A DNA stretch of 64,000 nucleotides from Flavobacterium sp. LC2016-23 (GCF_009674775.1 NZ_WKKE01000012.1:1-64000), one strand, 5' to 3'. Positions 44,214-53,394 are shown, counted from the first letter of the stretch. The notes: a model not told the origin generated them from the sequence alone. A program made the numbers and translations.

Positions 44214-44621
44214 TTAAACTAAAGTCAACGACCTTGTTCCGTCAGCCAATTGTTCAATTGTAACAACAGAATGCTCTTCAGGAATCAGATTTTCTATTTT
44301 TTCGGACCATTCAATAAAACACCAGTTGCCGGAATACAGATAATCATCAACTCCCATATCGAGTGCTTCTGTTTCTTTGTTTAGACGGTAAAAGTCAAAA
44401 TGATAGACAATTTGATTGTCAGAAGTATAGTATTCATTAACTAAAGAAAAAGTCGGACTGCTTGTAGCGTCTTCAACTCCCAGAGTTTTGCACAATTGTT
44501 TGATCAAAGTAGTTTTCCCAACACCCATTTCTCCGTTGAAAAGAATAATTTTCTTTGGGTTCTGCGATAAAATTTGCCCTGCTACTTCTTTAATCTCATC
44601 TAATGAAAAAATAATATTCAT
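44214..44621 (-). CDS. tsaE: tRNA t6A synthesis ATPase TsaE
   Basis: 135 residues. P-loop NGEMGVGKTTLIKQL at about 29-43, then SSPTFSLVNEYY and the Walker B-like HFDFYRLN. The end, CFIEWSEKIENLIPEE, is a strong TsaE marker. TsaE works with TsaB and TsaD in transferring threonylcarbamoyl to A37 of tRNAs. Encoded after porX with a 232-bp repeat-bearing spacer between. Confidence 0.95.
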   Translation of the reverse strand: MNIIFSLDEIKEVAGQILSQNPKKIILFNGEMGVGKTTLIKQLCKTLGVEDATSSPTFSLVNEYYTSDNQIVYHFDFYRLNKETEALDMGVDDYLYSGNWCFIEWSEKIENLIPEEHSVVTIEQLADGTRSLTLV

Positions 44622-44654
44622 GTCTTAATTTAATTTTTGAATGGTGTTCAGTAA

Positions 44655-44836
44655 CAGTCTCAGTCTCAGTCTCAGTCTCAGTTTTCAGTTACTGAACGTA
44701 GACTAAAAACTTTTTTTGCCACGAATTTCACGAATTTCCACTAATTTAAAAGTGGTATTTAAAAAGAAATTCGCACTAATTAGTGAAATTCGTGGCAACT
44801 TTTTTTACTCTAAACTGACACTGAAAACTGAGACTG
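44655..44836. repeat. Nested inverted-repeat element between porX and tsaE
   Basis: Four CAGTCT hexamers (44655-44678) lead into an outer arm 44673-44689 that is exactly reverse-complemented at 44820-44836 (17 bp). Inside, a second inverted repeat has the right arm 44778-44796 (AATTAGTGAAATTCGTGGC). Its left partner begins at 44718 and carries a 10-bp internal duplication (44718-44745). The outer word matches the one at 5481-5638. No ORF. Confidence 0.82.
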
Positions 44837-44853
44837 CCACCGTAAACTTTTCT

Positions 44854-46407
44854 CTATTTCGGGTTAAATACCAAAAACGGAATAATCATTTCTTCTAAAG
44901 AAATCCCCCCATGCTGATACGTATTTCTGTAATAACTCACATAATGGTTATAGTTGTTTACATAGGCCAAAAAGAAATCATTTTTAGCGAAAATAAACGA
45001 ACTGCTCATATTTATGGCCGGTAAGCCAATATCTTTTGGTTCTTTTACGACATAGACATCTTTTTGCTCATATGTAAGACTACGACCGGTTTTGTAACGC
45101 AAATTTAAGCTTGTATTTTTATCTCCGACAACTTTTGAAGGGTTTTTTACATTAATCGTTCCGTGATCGGTAGTCAGGATTAATTTAAAACCTAAAAGTT
45201 GAGCCTGCTGAATAATTTCTAAAAGCGGAGAGTTTTTAAACCAGCTCAATGTTAAGGAACGATAGGCTTTATCATCGGAAGCCAGTTCTTTTACCACATC
45301 CATTTCGGTTTTGGCATGCGATAACATATCAACGAAATTATAGACAACAGTTACCAGATCGTTGCCTTTTAGCGCCTTGAAGTTTTCAGCCAGTTTTTTT
45401 CCGCCGGCATAATTGGTGATTTTGAAATAATCTTCTTTAATATTTAAGCCCAAACGTTTTAGCTGTGCGCTTAAAAATTCGGCTTCATACAGGTTTTTTC
45501 CTCCGTCTTCCACGTCATTTTTCCAGTATTGCGGAAATTGTTTTTCCATCTCAGTTGGCAATAAACCGGAGAAAATAGCATTTCTGGCATATTGTGTCGC
45601 TGTTGGAAGAATAGAGTAATAAGGAACTTCTTTTTCCAGTTTATAGTAGTTGGCTACTACGGTTTCAAAAGATTTCCACTGGTCGTAACGCAGATTATCA
45701 ATAACTACAAACAAAATTGGCTTGTCTTTCTTTTTGATTTCAGGAACTACTAATTCCTTAAACAGCGTATGTGACTGAATAGGTTTGTCTGCTTTTGGTG
45801 CAAACCAGTCTTCGTAATTGCGCTCGATATATTTTCCAAATTGAGAATTGGCTTCTACTTTTTGAGATTCCAATATCTCAATCATTCCCTGATCATTGAT
45901 GTTTTCTAGTTCTAATTCCCAGAAAATCAATTTTTTGTATAATTCCACCCAGTCTTCAAATGAATTCACCATCGCTAATTCCATTGAGATTTTTCGGAAT
46001 TCTTTCTGGTAATCTAAGGTTGTTTTCTCTGAAATAAGTCTTGAATGATCGAGGTTTTTCTTTAAGCTCAGTAAAATTTGGTTCGGATTTACCGGTTTTA
46101 TCAGATAATCAGCGATTTTAGAACCAATGGCTTCTTCCATTATATATTCTTCCTCGCTTTTGGTAATCATAATCATCGGAATGGCAGATTTTTTTTCTTT
46201 CATTTCAGAAAGTGTTTCCAGACCACTCATTCCGGGCATATTTTCATCTAAAAAAACAATGTCAAAATTATCTTCGTCAAACAATGCGATTGCGTCTAAT
46301 CCGTTATTACAAGTGGTTACAGCGTAATTTTTCTTTTCAAGAAATAATATATGTGGTTTCAAAAGATCGATCTCGTCATCGACCCAAAGTATTTTTATCT
46401 TATCCAT
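44854..46407 (-). CDS. porX: Response regulator with PglZ domain, PorX type (type IX secretion)
   Basis: 517 residues from ATG 46407 (MDKIKILWVDDE); ATG 46413 adds two. Receiver domain about 1-120 with acidic pair in WVDDE and phosphoacceptor D54 in FLDENMPG. A helical linker follows, then a PglZ/alkaline-phosphatase-like domain (about 205-515) with DNLRYDQW, YNFVDMLSH and TTDHGTINVKNPS, which carry metal-binding Asp/His. This architecture is PorX, which with PorY and SigP controls T9SS genes and has phosphodiesterase activity in its PglZ domain. No other T9SS gene is in the window. Confidence 0.93.
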   Translation of the reverse strand: MDKIKILWVDDEIDLLKPHILFLEKKNYAVTTCNNGLDAIALFDEDNFDIVFLDENMPGMSGLETLSEMKEKKSAIPMIMITKSEEEYIMEEAIGSKIADYLIKPVNPNQILLSLKKNLDHSRLISEKTTLDYQKEFRKISMELAMVNSFEDWVELYKKLIFWELELENINDQGMIEILESQKVEANSQFGKYIERNYEDWFAPKADKPIQSHTLFKELVVPEIKKKDKPILFVVIDNLRYDQWKSFETVVANYYKLEKEVPYYSILPTATQYARNAIFSGLLPTEMEKQFPQYWKNDVEDGGKNLYEAEFLSAQLKRLGLNIKEDYFKITNYAGGKKLAENFKALKGNDLVTVVYNFVDMLSHAKTEMDVVKELASDDKAYRSLTLSWFKNSPLLEIIQQAQLLGFKLILTTDHGTINVKNPSKVVGDKNTSLNLRYKTGRSLTYEQKDVYVVKEPKDIGLPAINMSSSFIFAKNDFFLAYVNNYNHYVSYYRNTYQHGGISLEEMIIPFLVFNPK

Positions 46408-46410
46408 AAA

Positions 46411-46418
46411 CAAAATTA
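46411..46418 (-). promoter_or_regulatory. TAnnTTTG box immediately before porX start
   Basis: CAAAATTA reads TAATTTTG on the minus strand. It ends 3 nt before the ATG at 46407. If used, the transcript would have almost no leader, or translation would start further in; alternatively the match is chance. Confidence 0.3.
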
Positions 46419-46595
46419 ATTTTAATGCAATTTAAAGGTATAGAACTTAAAAAGTATTAAAAATAGTATAAAATTCAGAATAACAAATTATGTTTTTTTT
46501 CAAATGACTTTTGTTCAATTGTGGTTTTGCAATATGCTCGTATGGAACGGTATTATTTTAAATCAAAAACCGAAAACTCTTTATAGTTATTTACT

Positions 46596-46603
46596 TATAT
46601 TTG
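46596..46603 (+). promoter_or_regulatory. -7 box for HD hydrolase gene
   Basis: TATATTTG matches TAnnTTTG exactly, 22 bp before the GTG start at 46626. Confidence 0.5.
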
Positions 46604-46625
46604 TTGACTTAAAAATAACCAAATA

Positions 46626-47855
46626 GTGACTCACATTAATAAGTTAAAAATATTCAATGACCCCATTTACGGGTTTATTTCCATCCCAAACGAGCTTATT
46701 TACGATTTAATCCAGCATCCGTACTTTCAGCGTTTGCGCCGTATTTCTCAGATGGGATTGTCTTATTTGGTCTATCCTGGAGCAAATCATACCCGTTTCC
46801 ATCATGCATTGGGCTGTATGCATTTAATGCAGAAAGCGGTAGAAACGCTTCGTTTTAAAGGAGTTGCTGTTTCATCAGAAGAAGAGAATGCTTTATATAT
46901 TGCTATTTTACTGCACGATATTGGTCATGGTCCCTTTTCGCATGCCATGGAAAAAAGTATTGTAGAAGATGTGAATCATGAAGCTATTTCACTGCTGTTT
47001 ATGAATCAGCTGAACGATGAATTTGAAGGAAAACTGAGTTTGGCCATTCAGGTCTTCAAAGGAGATTATCACCGTAAATTCATGTTGCAATTGATTTCAA
47101 GTCAATTGGATATGGATCGAATGGATTATTTGAAACGAGATAGTTTTTACACCGGTGTGGCAGAAGGAAATGTCAATTCTGAGCGATTGATTCAGATGAT
47201 GAATGTGGTTGACGGTATTTTGGTCATTGAAGAAAAAGGTATTTATTCTGTAGAAAAATTCCTGCTTTCACGAAGACTGATGTACTGGCAGGCTTATTTG
47301 CATAAAACAAGTCTCGTGGCGGAATTAATTTTGATGAAAGTCTTAAAAAGAGCCAAAGAACTAACGTTAAAAGGGGTAAATCTGCCTTGCAGTGCGCCTC
47401 TTTTGTATTTTATGAAAAACAAAATTACCCTTGAAGATTTCGATGCTGAAAAATTGGATCTGTTTTCACAATTGGATGATTTTGATATTATCAGCGCATT
47501 GAAAGCCTGGCAAAAACAAGATGATTTTATTCTTTCTACATTAAGTAAAATGATCATTAACAGGGATTTGCTGAAGATTAAGTTGAGTGCCGAAAAAATC
47601 CCGATGGAAGAATCCCAGTCCTTAAAAGAAGAATTTGCAGAAGAGCATCATATTAGCTTACTGGAAGCGGGTTATTTTATTTTCAGAGGAAAAATAAAAA
47701 ACCAGGCTTACAGTAAAGAAGCTGAACCGATACGAATTTTGAAAAAAGATAAAACAATTGAAGATGTTGTTGAAGCTTCTGATCAGCTGAATTTGAAATC
47801 ATTATCTAAACTGGTGACAAAATATTACATCTGTTTTCCAAAACAACTTATTTAA
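46626..47855 (+). CDS. HD-domain phosphohydrolase (dNTPase-like)
   Basis: 409 residues, start GTG at 46626 (no in-frame ATG gives the conserved N-terminus IFNDPIYGFISIPNELI). Metal site: H in FHHALGCMH, HD pair in LLHDIGHGPFSHAME, and the later Asp in SSQLDMDRMDYLKRDS. This matches the SAMHD1/dGTPase-like branch of HD proteins common in Bacteroidota. The nucleotide preference is unknown. It is divergent from porX and followed by lpxD after 39 bp. Confidence 0.9.
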   Translation: MTHINKLKIFNDPIYGFISIPNELIYDLIQHPYFQRLRRISQMGLSYLVYPGANHTRFHHALGCMHLMQKAVETLRFKGVAVSSEEENALYIAILLHDIGHGPFSHAMEKSIVEDVNHEAISLLFMNQLNDEFEGKLSLAIQVFKGDYHRKFMLQLISSQLDMDRMDYLKRDSFYTGVAEGNVNSERLIQMMNVVDGILVIEEKGIYSVEKFLLSRRLMYWQAYLHKTSLVAELILMKVLKRAKELTLKGVNLPCSAPLLYFMKNKITLEDFDAEKLDLFSQLDDFDIISALKAWQKQDDFILSTLSKMIINRDLLKIKLSAEKIPMEESQSLKEEFAEEHHISLLEAGYFIFRGKIKNQAYSKEAEPIRILKKDKTIEDVVEASDQLNLKSLSKLVTKYYICFPKQLI

Positions 47856-47881
47856 AATTAACATTTAAAATCTATTTTTTA

Positions 47882-47889
47882 TATTTTTG
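47882..47889 (+). promoter_or_regulatory. TAnnTTTG box close to lpxD start
   Basis: TATTTTTG ends 5 nt before the lpxD ATG (47895), which would give a leaderless or nearly leaderless mRNA. Confidence 0.35.
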
Positions 47890-47894
47890 TCGCA

Positions 47895-48938
47895 ATGAAA
47901 TTTACAGCAGAACAAATAGCAGGAATTTTAGAAGGAGAAGTTGTTGGGAATCCCAATGCAGAAGTTTCTCGCTTATCTAAGATTGAAGAAGGTGAGGAAG
48001 GATCTCTTACTTTTTTGGCTAACCCAAAATATATCAATTACATATATACTACAAAGGCTTCAGTAACAATTGTTAATGATAGCTTCACGCCTGAACAGGA
48101 AATTACTACCACTTTAATAAAAGTAGAAGATGCATATGCCTCTTTTTCGAAGCTTTTACAGTTTTACAATCAGGTTAAATTGAATAAAAACGGAATAGAA
48201 GCGCAATCTTTTATGTCTGAAGGAACTAAATATGGAGAAAATTTATATTTAGGAAGTTTCAGTTATATAGGCCAAAATGTCGTTTTAGGTAACAATGTGA
48301 AAATTTATCCAAACAGTTTTATTGGAGATAATGTTGTTATTGGAGATAATGTATATATTTTTGCAGGCGCCAAAATATATTCGGAGACGATAATTGGAAA
48401 TAATTGTACGATTCATTCCGGTACTATAATAGGTGCAGATGGTTTTGGTTTTGTGCCAAATGAAGCAGGAATTTATAGTAAAGTGCCACAGATTGGTAAT
48501 GTTATTATAGAGGATAACGTAGATATTGGAGCTAACACTACAATAGACAGAGCAACTCTCGGTTCTACGATTATAAGAAAAGGAGTAAAATTAGACAATC
48601 AGATTCAGATTGCCCACAATGTAGAAATTGGTAAAAATACTGTGATTGCAGCGCAATCAGGTGTGGCAGGTTCTACAAAAATTGGCGAAAATTGTATGAT
48701 TGGCGGGCAGGTTGGTATAGCAGGTCATCTGGTGATAGGTAATAATGTCAGGCTGCAGGCTCAGTCCGGAGTAGCAAGAAACATTAAAGATGATGAGATT
48801 TTGCAGGGAACGCCATCACTTGGATATACAGATTTTAATAAATCATATGTTCATTTTAAAAATTTACCTAAAATCGTAGCCGAACTGGAAGAATTAAAAA
48901 AACAAATAATAAACCCAAAAAATGGAAATAATGGTTAA
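47895..48938 (+). CDS. lpxD: UDP-3-O-(3-hydroxyacyl)glucosamine N-acyltransferase
   Basis: 347 residues. Third step of lipid A synthesis: transfers a 3-hydroxyacyl chain from ACP to the 2-amine. N-terminal uridine-binding domain ([22 protein letters not shown]), then a left-handed beta-helix of hexapeptide repeats (about 105-310). Catalytic His lies in [11 protein letters not shown]. The C-terminal helix follows. It overlaps the lpxC-fabZ gene (ATG 48931) by 8 bp, so the genes are translationally coupled. Confidence 0.94.
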   Translation: MKFTAEQIAGILEGEVVGNPNAEVSRLSKIEEGEEGSLTFLANPKYINYIYTTKASVTIVNDSFTPEQEITTTLIKVEDAYASFSKLLQFYNQVKLNKNGIEAQSFMSEGTKYGENLYLGSFSYIGQNVVLGNNVKIYPNSFIGDNVVIGDNVYIFAGAKIYSETIIGNNCTIHSGTIIGADGFGFVPNEAGIYSKVPQIGNVIIEDNVDIGANTTIDRATLGSTIIRKGVKLDNQIQIAHNVEIGKNTVIAAQSGVAGSTKIGENCMIGGQVGIAGHLVIGNNVRLQAQSGVARNIKDDEILQGTPSLGYTDFNKSYVHFKNLPKIVAELEELKKQIINPKNGNNG

Positions 48939-50319
48939 ACAGAAGACCATCAAAAATGAAATTTCACTAACAGGCGTTGGATTACACACTGGAAAAGAAG
49001 TTACAATGACTTTCAAACCAGCTCCAATTAATAACGGTTTCACTTTTGTAAGAGTAGATTTGCAAGGTCAGCCGGTGATCGAAGCAGATGCTAACTATGT
49101 TGTTAATACGCAGAGAGGCACAAACTTAGAAAAACTAGGTGTAAAAATTCAGACTCCGGAACATGTTTTGGCAGCTTTAGTTGGTTGTGATCTGGATAAT
49201 GTTGTTATAGAATTGAATGCTTCAGAACTACCTATCATGGATGGTTCTTCAAAATATTTTGTAGAGGCTATTGAAAAAGCAGGAATCGAAGAACAAGATG
49301 CTAAACGTAATGTTTATGTGGTAAAAGAAGTGATTTCATTTACTGACGAAGCTACCGGAAGCGAGATTCTTGTTATGCCAAGTGATGATTATCAGGTGAC
49401 TGCAATGGTAGATTTTGGTACTAAAGTGTTAGGTACTCAAAATGCAACCATGAAAAGCATAGCTGATTTTAAAGAAGAAATAGCTAATTCAAGAACTTTT
49501 AGTTTTTTACATGAATTAGAATCTTTATTAGAGAATGGATTAATTAAAGGGGGTGATTTAAATAATGCAATTGTATATGTAGATAAGGAAATATCTGAAA
49601 GTACAATGGAAAATTTAAAGAAAGCATTTGGTAAAGATAAAATTTCGGTAAAACCAAATGGAGTTCTGGACAATCTTACCTTGCATTACCCTAATGAAGC
49701 AGCACGTCACAAATTATTGGATGTTGTTGGAGATTTAGCTTTAATTGGTGTTAGAATCCAGGGGAAAATTATTGCAAACAAACCGGGACACTACGTAAAT
49801 ACCCAATTTGCCAAGAAAATTGGTAAAATAATTAAGATTGAACAAAGAAATCATGTTCCGGTTTACGATCTGAACAAAGAGCCTTTGATGGATATTCACA
49901 AAATCATGGCCATGCTGCCACACAGACCACCGTTTTTATTAATCGACAGGATTATAGAAATGTCTGATCGTCATGTGGTTGGTTTGAAAAATGTAACAAT
50001 GAATGAAAATTTCTTTGTAGGGCATTTTCCAGAAGCACCTGTTATGCCAGGCGTTTTAATTGTTGAAGCTATGGCTCAGACCGGAGGAATTTTGGTTTTA
50101 AGTACTGTTCCGGATCCTGAAAATTATTTGACTTATTTTATGAAAATAGATAATGTTAAATTCAAACACAAAGTATTGCCGGGTGATACCTTAATTTTTA
50201 AATGTGAATTGATTTCTCCTATCAGAAGAGGAATCTGTCATATGCAGGCAAATGCATACGCAAATGGAAAATTAGTTACTGAGGCAGAATTAATGGCGCA
50301 AATTGTAAAAAAACAATAA
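48931..50319 (+). CDS. LpxC-FabZ fusion (deacetylase and hydroxyacyl-ACP dehydratase)
   Basis: 462 residues from ATG 48931 (ATG 48922 adds three). Residues about 1-300 are LpxC, the zinc deacetylase of lipid A synthesis: [21 protein letters not shown] (Zn His), [13 protein letters not shown] and [20 protein letters not shown] (Zn His/Asp). Residues about 310-462 are Fab[18 protein letters not shown] and [20 protein letters not shown] with catalytic His and Glu. The fusion is typical of Bacteroidota and ties 3-hydroxyacyl-ACP use to lipid A. Between lpxD and lpxA. Confidence 0.95.
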   Translation: MVKQKTIKNEISLTGVGLHTGKEVTMTFKPAPINNGFTFVRVDLQGQPVIEADANYVVNTQRGTNLEKLGVKIQTPEHVLAALVGCDLDNVVIELNASELPIMDGSSKYFVEAIEKAGIEEQDAKRNVYVVKEVISFTDEATGSEILVMPSDDYQVTAMVDFGTKVLGTQNATMKSIADFKEEIANSRTFSFLHELESLLENGLIKGGDLNNAIVYVDKEISESTMENLKKAFGKDKISVKPNGVLDNLTLHYPNEAARHKLLDVVGDLALIGVRIQGKIIANKPGHYVNTQFAKKIGKIIKIEQRNHVPVYDLNKEPLMDIHKIMAMLPHRPPFLLIDRIIEMSDRHVVGLKNVTMNENFFVGHFPEAPVMPGVLIVEAMAQTGGILVLSTVPDPENYLTYFMKIDNVKFKHKVLPGDTLIFKCELISPIRRGICHMQANAYANGKLVTEAELMAQIVKKQ

Positions 50320-50393
50320 TAATTTAATCAAATTTATTGTTTACGTTTGTTGCCCAAATCAGACTATTTTAATTAAAAATATAAAACATACAG

Positions 50394-51179
50394 ATGAATC
50401 AACCATTAGCTTATGTTCATCCTGGCGCTAAAATCGCTAAAAATGTTGTAATTGAGCCCTTTACAACAATTCACAATAATGTTATTATTGGTGACGGCAC
50501 CTGGATTGGTTCAAATGTGACCATCATGGAAGGCGCTCGTATTGGTAAAAATTGCAATATTTTTCCGGGTGCGGTAATTTCTGCAGTTCCACAAGATTTA
50601 AAATTTGGAGGAGAAGATTCTTTGGCTATTATTGGAGACAATTGTACGATCAGAGAATGTGTAACTATAAACAGAGGTACAGTTGCCTCAGGACAAACGA
50701 TCTTAGGAAACAATTGTCTGGTGATGGCATATGCACATATTGCACATGATTGCGAAATTGGAAACAATGCTATTATTGTAAACGGGGTTGCCCTGGCAGG
50801 TCACGTGGTAGTGGGTAATCATGCCGTAATTGGAGGTTTGGCTGCGATTCATCAATTTATTCATATTGGAGATCACGCTATGATTTCAGGTGGTTCTTTG
50901 GTACGAAAAGATGTTCCGCCTTATACAAAAGCAGCAAAAGAGCCGTTATCCTACGTAGGAATCAATTCCGTAGGTTTAAGAAGAAGAGGTTTCAGTACCG
51001 ATAAAATCAGGGAAATTCAGGAAATCTACAGAATTTTATACCAAAAAAATTACAATACAACACAAGCTTTAAGCATTATTGAAGCGGAAATGGAAGCTAC
51101 TCCGGAGAGAGATGAAATTCTGGATTTTATCAGAAATTCATCAAGAGGAATTATGAAAGGTTATTCAGGGAATTATTAA
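50394..51179 (+). CDS. lpxA: UDP-N-acetylglucosamine acyltransferase
   Basis: 261 residues, first step of lipid A synthesis. Left-handed beta-helix of hexapeptide repeats (about 5-190) with SAVPQDLKFGGEDS and catalytic His in AYAHIAHDCEIGN. The C-terminal helical domain (SVGLRRRGFSTDKIREIQE) completes the family pattern. It follows lpxC-fabZ by 74 bp, with the same orientation, in the common lpxD-lpxC/fabZ-lpxA-efp order of Bacteroidota. Confidence 0.95.
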   Translation: MNQPLAYVHPGAKIAKNVVIEPFTTIHNNVIIGDGTWIGSNVTIMEGARIGKNCNIFPGAVISAVPQDLKFGGEDSLAIIGDNCTIRECVTINRGTVASGQTILGNNCLVMAYAHIAHDCEIGNNAIIVNGVALAGHVVVGNHAVIGGLAAIHQFIHIGDHAMISGGSLVRKDVPPYTKAAKEPLSYVGINSVGLRRRGFSTDKIREIQEIYRILYQKNYNTTQALSIIEAEMEATPERDEILDFIRNSSRGIMKGYSGNY

Positions 51180-51187
51180 TTTTAGAG

Positions 51188-51306
51188 TTTAGATTTCTGA
51201 TTTTAGATTTCTAAGCTGCAGTATATAAAATTAAAAAGATTAAAATATTATAAAAAATGTAGATTAGTTTTTCAAAATCTAAAATCTACTTTCAAAAATC
51301 TAAAAT
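51188..51306. repeat. Tandem-word inverted-repeat locus between lpxA and efp (14-bp word)
   Basis: TTTAGATTTCTGAT (51188-51201) and TTTAGATTTCTAAG (51202-51215) form a 14-bp tandem. Reverse-complement words (AAATCTAAA) recur in 51272-51306, just before the efp start. Confidence 0.65.
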
Positions 51307-51315
51307 AAAAAACAA

Positions 51316-51882
51316 ATGGCATCTACATCAGATATTAGAAACGGATTGTGTATTAAATTCAATCACGATATTTATAAAATCGTTGAATTTCTTCACGTAA
51401 AACCTGGAAAAGGTCCCGCTTTCGTAAGAACAAAATTAAGAAGTTTAACTACAGGAAGAGTATTGGACAATACATTTTCTGCGGGACATAAAATAGACGA
51501 TGTGCGTGTAGAGACGCATAATTACCAGTTTTTGTATGCTGAAGGAGATGAATTTCATTTTATGAATACAGAATCCTTTGAGCAAATTTCCTTGAATAAA
51601 AATATCCTGGATGCTCCGGGATTATTGAAAGAAGGAACAAGTGTAATGGTTCAGGTAAATACAGAAACAGATTTGCCATTATCAGTAGATATGCCATCTT
51701 CTGTAATTCTTGAAGTTACTTATGCTGAACCGGGAGTAAAAGGAAATACAGCTACAAATGCTACAAAATCTGCTACGGTAGAAACGGGAGCAACTGTAAA
51801 CGTTCCGTTGTTCATCAACGAAGGTGATAAAATTAAAATAGATACTGCTTCAGGAAATTACATGGAGCGTGTAAAAGAGTAG
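51316..51882 (+). CDS. efp: Elongation factor P
   Basis: 188 residues, three beta-barrel domains. Domain I has FLHVKPGKGPAFVRTKLRSL, where the loop PGKGPA carries the Lys that is modified in some bacteria. Domain III closes with GDKIKIDTASGNYMERVKE. EF-P relieves ribosome stalling on polyproline. The plain KG loop suggests the Lys pathway (EpmA-type) or no modification; no such gene is in the window. Start at MASTSDIRNGL. Confidence 0.96.
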   Translation: MASTSDIRNGLCIKFNHDIYKIVEFLHVKPGKGPAFVRTKLRSLTTGRVLDNTFSAGHKIDDVRVETHNYQFLYAEGDEFHFMNTESFEQISLNKNILDAPGLLKEGTSVMVQVNTETDLPLSVDMPSSVILEVTYAEPGVKGNTATNATKSATVETGATVNVPLFINEGDKIKIDTASGNYMERVKE

Positions 51883-51960
51883 TTTATTAATTAAGATAAT
51901 TTGTCAATGAGTCAATTAGATAATTTGTGAATCAACACAATTTGAACATTTATTTCTAAC

Positions 51961-52008
51961 TGACTCATTTTCTAATTGACACATTTTCTAATTGACAAAT
52001 TTTCTAAT
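51961..52008. repeat. 16-bp tandem words before the second lpxD-like gene
   Basis: Three units, TGACTCATTTTCTAAT (51961-51976), TGACACATTTTCTAAT and TGACAAATTTTCTAAT (to 52008). Reverse-complement words (GTCAATTAGA, GAGTCAATTAGAT) lie in 51903-51930. The locus fills the efp spacer. Confidence 0.78.
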
Positions 52009-52016
52009 TATAAAAT

Positions 52017-52946
52017 ATGAAATTTCCAAAGATTCATTCTTTACAAGAAATTGCAAATTTGCTTGAATGCGAATTTATTGGCGACCAAAACTTTCCAGTT
52101 TCAGGCATGAATGAAATACATGTTGTTGAACCGGGCGATATTGTTTTTGTTGACCATCCCAAATATTATGAAAAAGCTTTACAATCGGCTGCAACTATTG
52201 TTCTGATCAATAAGAAAGTAGATTGCCCGGAAGGTAAAGCTCTTTTAATTTCTGATGATCCTTTCAGAGATTTTAATACGCTGACCAGACATTTTAAACC
52301 TTTTCAATTTGCGAATGTAGCGGTTTCGGCTTCTGCAGTTATTGGTGAAGGAACGGTTATCCAGCCCAATAGTTTTATTGGTAATCATGTAAAAATCGGA
52401 AAGAACTGTCTGATTCATTCCAATGTTTCTATTTACGATCATACCGTTATTGGTGATAATGTAATCATTCATGCCGGTACTATTCTGGGAGCTGATGCTT
52501 TCTACTATAAAAAACGTCCCGATGGTTTCGATCAGTTGATTTCAGGAGGAAGAGTTGTAATTAAAGATAACGTAGGTATTGGGGCACTTTGTACTATTGA
52601 CAAAGGTGTTACCGGTGATACCACTATCGGAGAAGGAACCAAAATTGACAATCAGGTGCATGTCGGACATGATTCTGTAATAGGAAAAAAATGCCTGATC
52701 GCTTCACAAACCGGTATTGCCGGTTGTGTTGTTATTGAAGATGAAGTAACGATCTGGGGACAGGTTGGTACCACCAGCGGTATTACGATAGGAGCGAAAG
52801 CTGTTATTATGGGGCAGACAGGAGTTACAAAATCGGTTGAAGGCGGAAAATCTTATTTCGGAACTCCAATCGAAGAATCAAGAGAAAAGTTAAAACAACT
52901 GGCCAATATCAAAAAGATTCCTGAAATTCTAAATAAATTGAAGTGA
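52017..52946 (+). CDS. LpxD-like N-acyltransferase paralogue
   Basis: 309 residues. Same fold as the LpxD at 47895-48938: short N-terminal uridine-binding-like domain (GMNEIHVVEPGDIVFVDHPKY), hexapeptide beta-helix (about 100-290) with NQVHVGHDSVIGKKC in the catalytic-His position, and a short tail. It is 38 residues shorter, lacking the long C-terminal helix. A second acylation substrate or a divergent role (other amino sugar) is possible. It lies 134 bp after efp and 1 bp before the NTF2-like gene. Confidence 0.85.
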   Translation: MKFPKIHSLQEIANLLECEFIGDQNFPVSGMNEIHVVEPGDIVFVDHPKYYEKALQSAATIVLINKKVDCPEGKALLISDDPFRDFNTLTRHFKPFQFANVAVSASAVIGEGTVIQPNSFIGNHVKIGKNCLIHSNVSIYDHTVIGDNVIIHAGTILGADAFYYKKRPDGFDQLISGGRVVIKDNVGIGALCTIDKGVTGDTTIGEGTKIDNQVHVGHDSVIGKKCLIASQTGIAGCVVIEDEVTIWGQVGTTSGITIGAKAVIMGQTGVTKSVEGGKSYFGTPIEESREKLKQLANIKKIPEILNKLK

Positions 52947-52947
52947 T

Positions 52948-53310
52948 ATGTCTATAAAAGAATTTGTTCAAAAGTTTTATAAGTCGGATGCCCTGATTGA
53001 CAGTGAAATCATGAAAGCTTATTTACATCCTGAAGTTACAGTAGAATGGAATAGTACAAAGGGGCTAATTATGCTGGATCATGCTTCAATGCTCGCTATG
53101 GCCAATGAATTAAGTCGTGCTTATGTGCGTTCAAAAGTTAGAATTAGTCATATTATTGCCGAAGATGATTTAGTATCAATACGTTATTCTCACTACGTTA
53201 AGACTATTGAAAATCCGAGGGAAGAAATGTTGCTGGCTCATTTTTCTACCATTTGGCAAATTAAAGACGATAAATTATATCGCGGTTATCAAATGAGTCA
53301 ATTTTCTTAA
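52948..53310 (+). CDS. NTF2-like (SnoaL-type) fold protein
   Basis: 120 residues. The pattern of N-terminal helix FVQKFYKSDALIDSEIMKAY, LHPEVTVEWNSTKG and C-terminal strands EEMLLAHFSTIWQIKDDKLYRGYQM fits the NTF2-like superfamily (nuclear transport factor 2 family, SnoaL-like). These bind small ligands or act as simple enzymes; no catalytic residue can be assigned. It starts 1 bp after the lpxD-like gene, so the two are cotranscribed and probably linked in function. Confidence 0.82.
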   Translation: MSIKEFVQKFYKSDALIDSEIMKAYLHPEVTVEWNSTKGLIMLDHASMLAMANELSRAYVRSKVRISHIIAEDDLVSIRYSHYVKTIENPREEMLLAHFSTIWQIKDDKLYRGYQMSQFS

Positions 53311-53351
53311 TTTTTTTGATGACAAAAAGGTTAAAATACATTACAAAACCT

Positions 53352-53359
53352 TATTTTTG
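53352..53359 (+). promoter_or_regulatory. -7 box for sucD
   Basis: TATTTTTG fits TAnnTTTG, 35 bp before the ATG at 53395. The -33 element is not clear. Confidence 0.45.
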
Positions 53360-53394
53360 CATCACAATTTTAAAAACTACATAAAATATATATC

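Noticed and set aside
44854-46407. PglZ domain as part of a Pgl/BREX phage-defence system
   Set aside because: It is fused to a receiver domain, the PorX architecture, and no brx or pgl genes are nearby.
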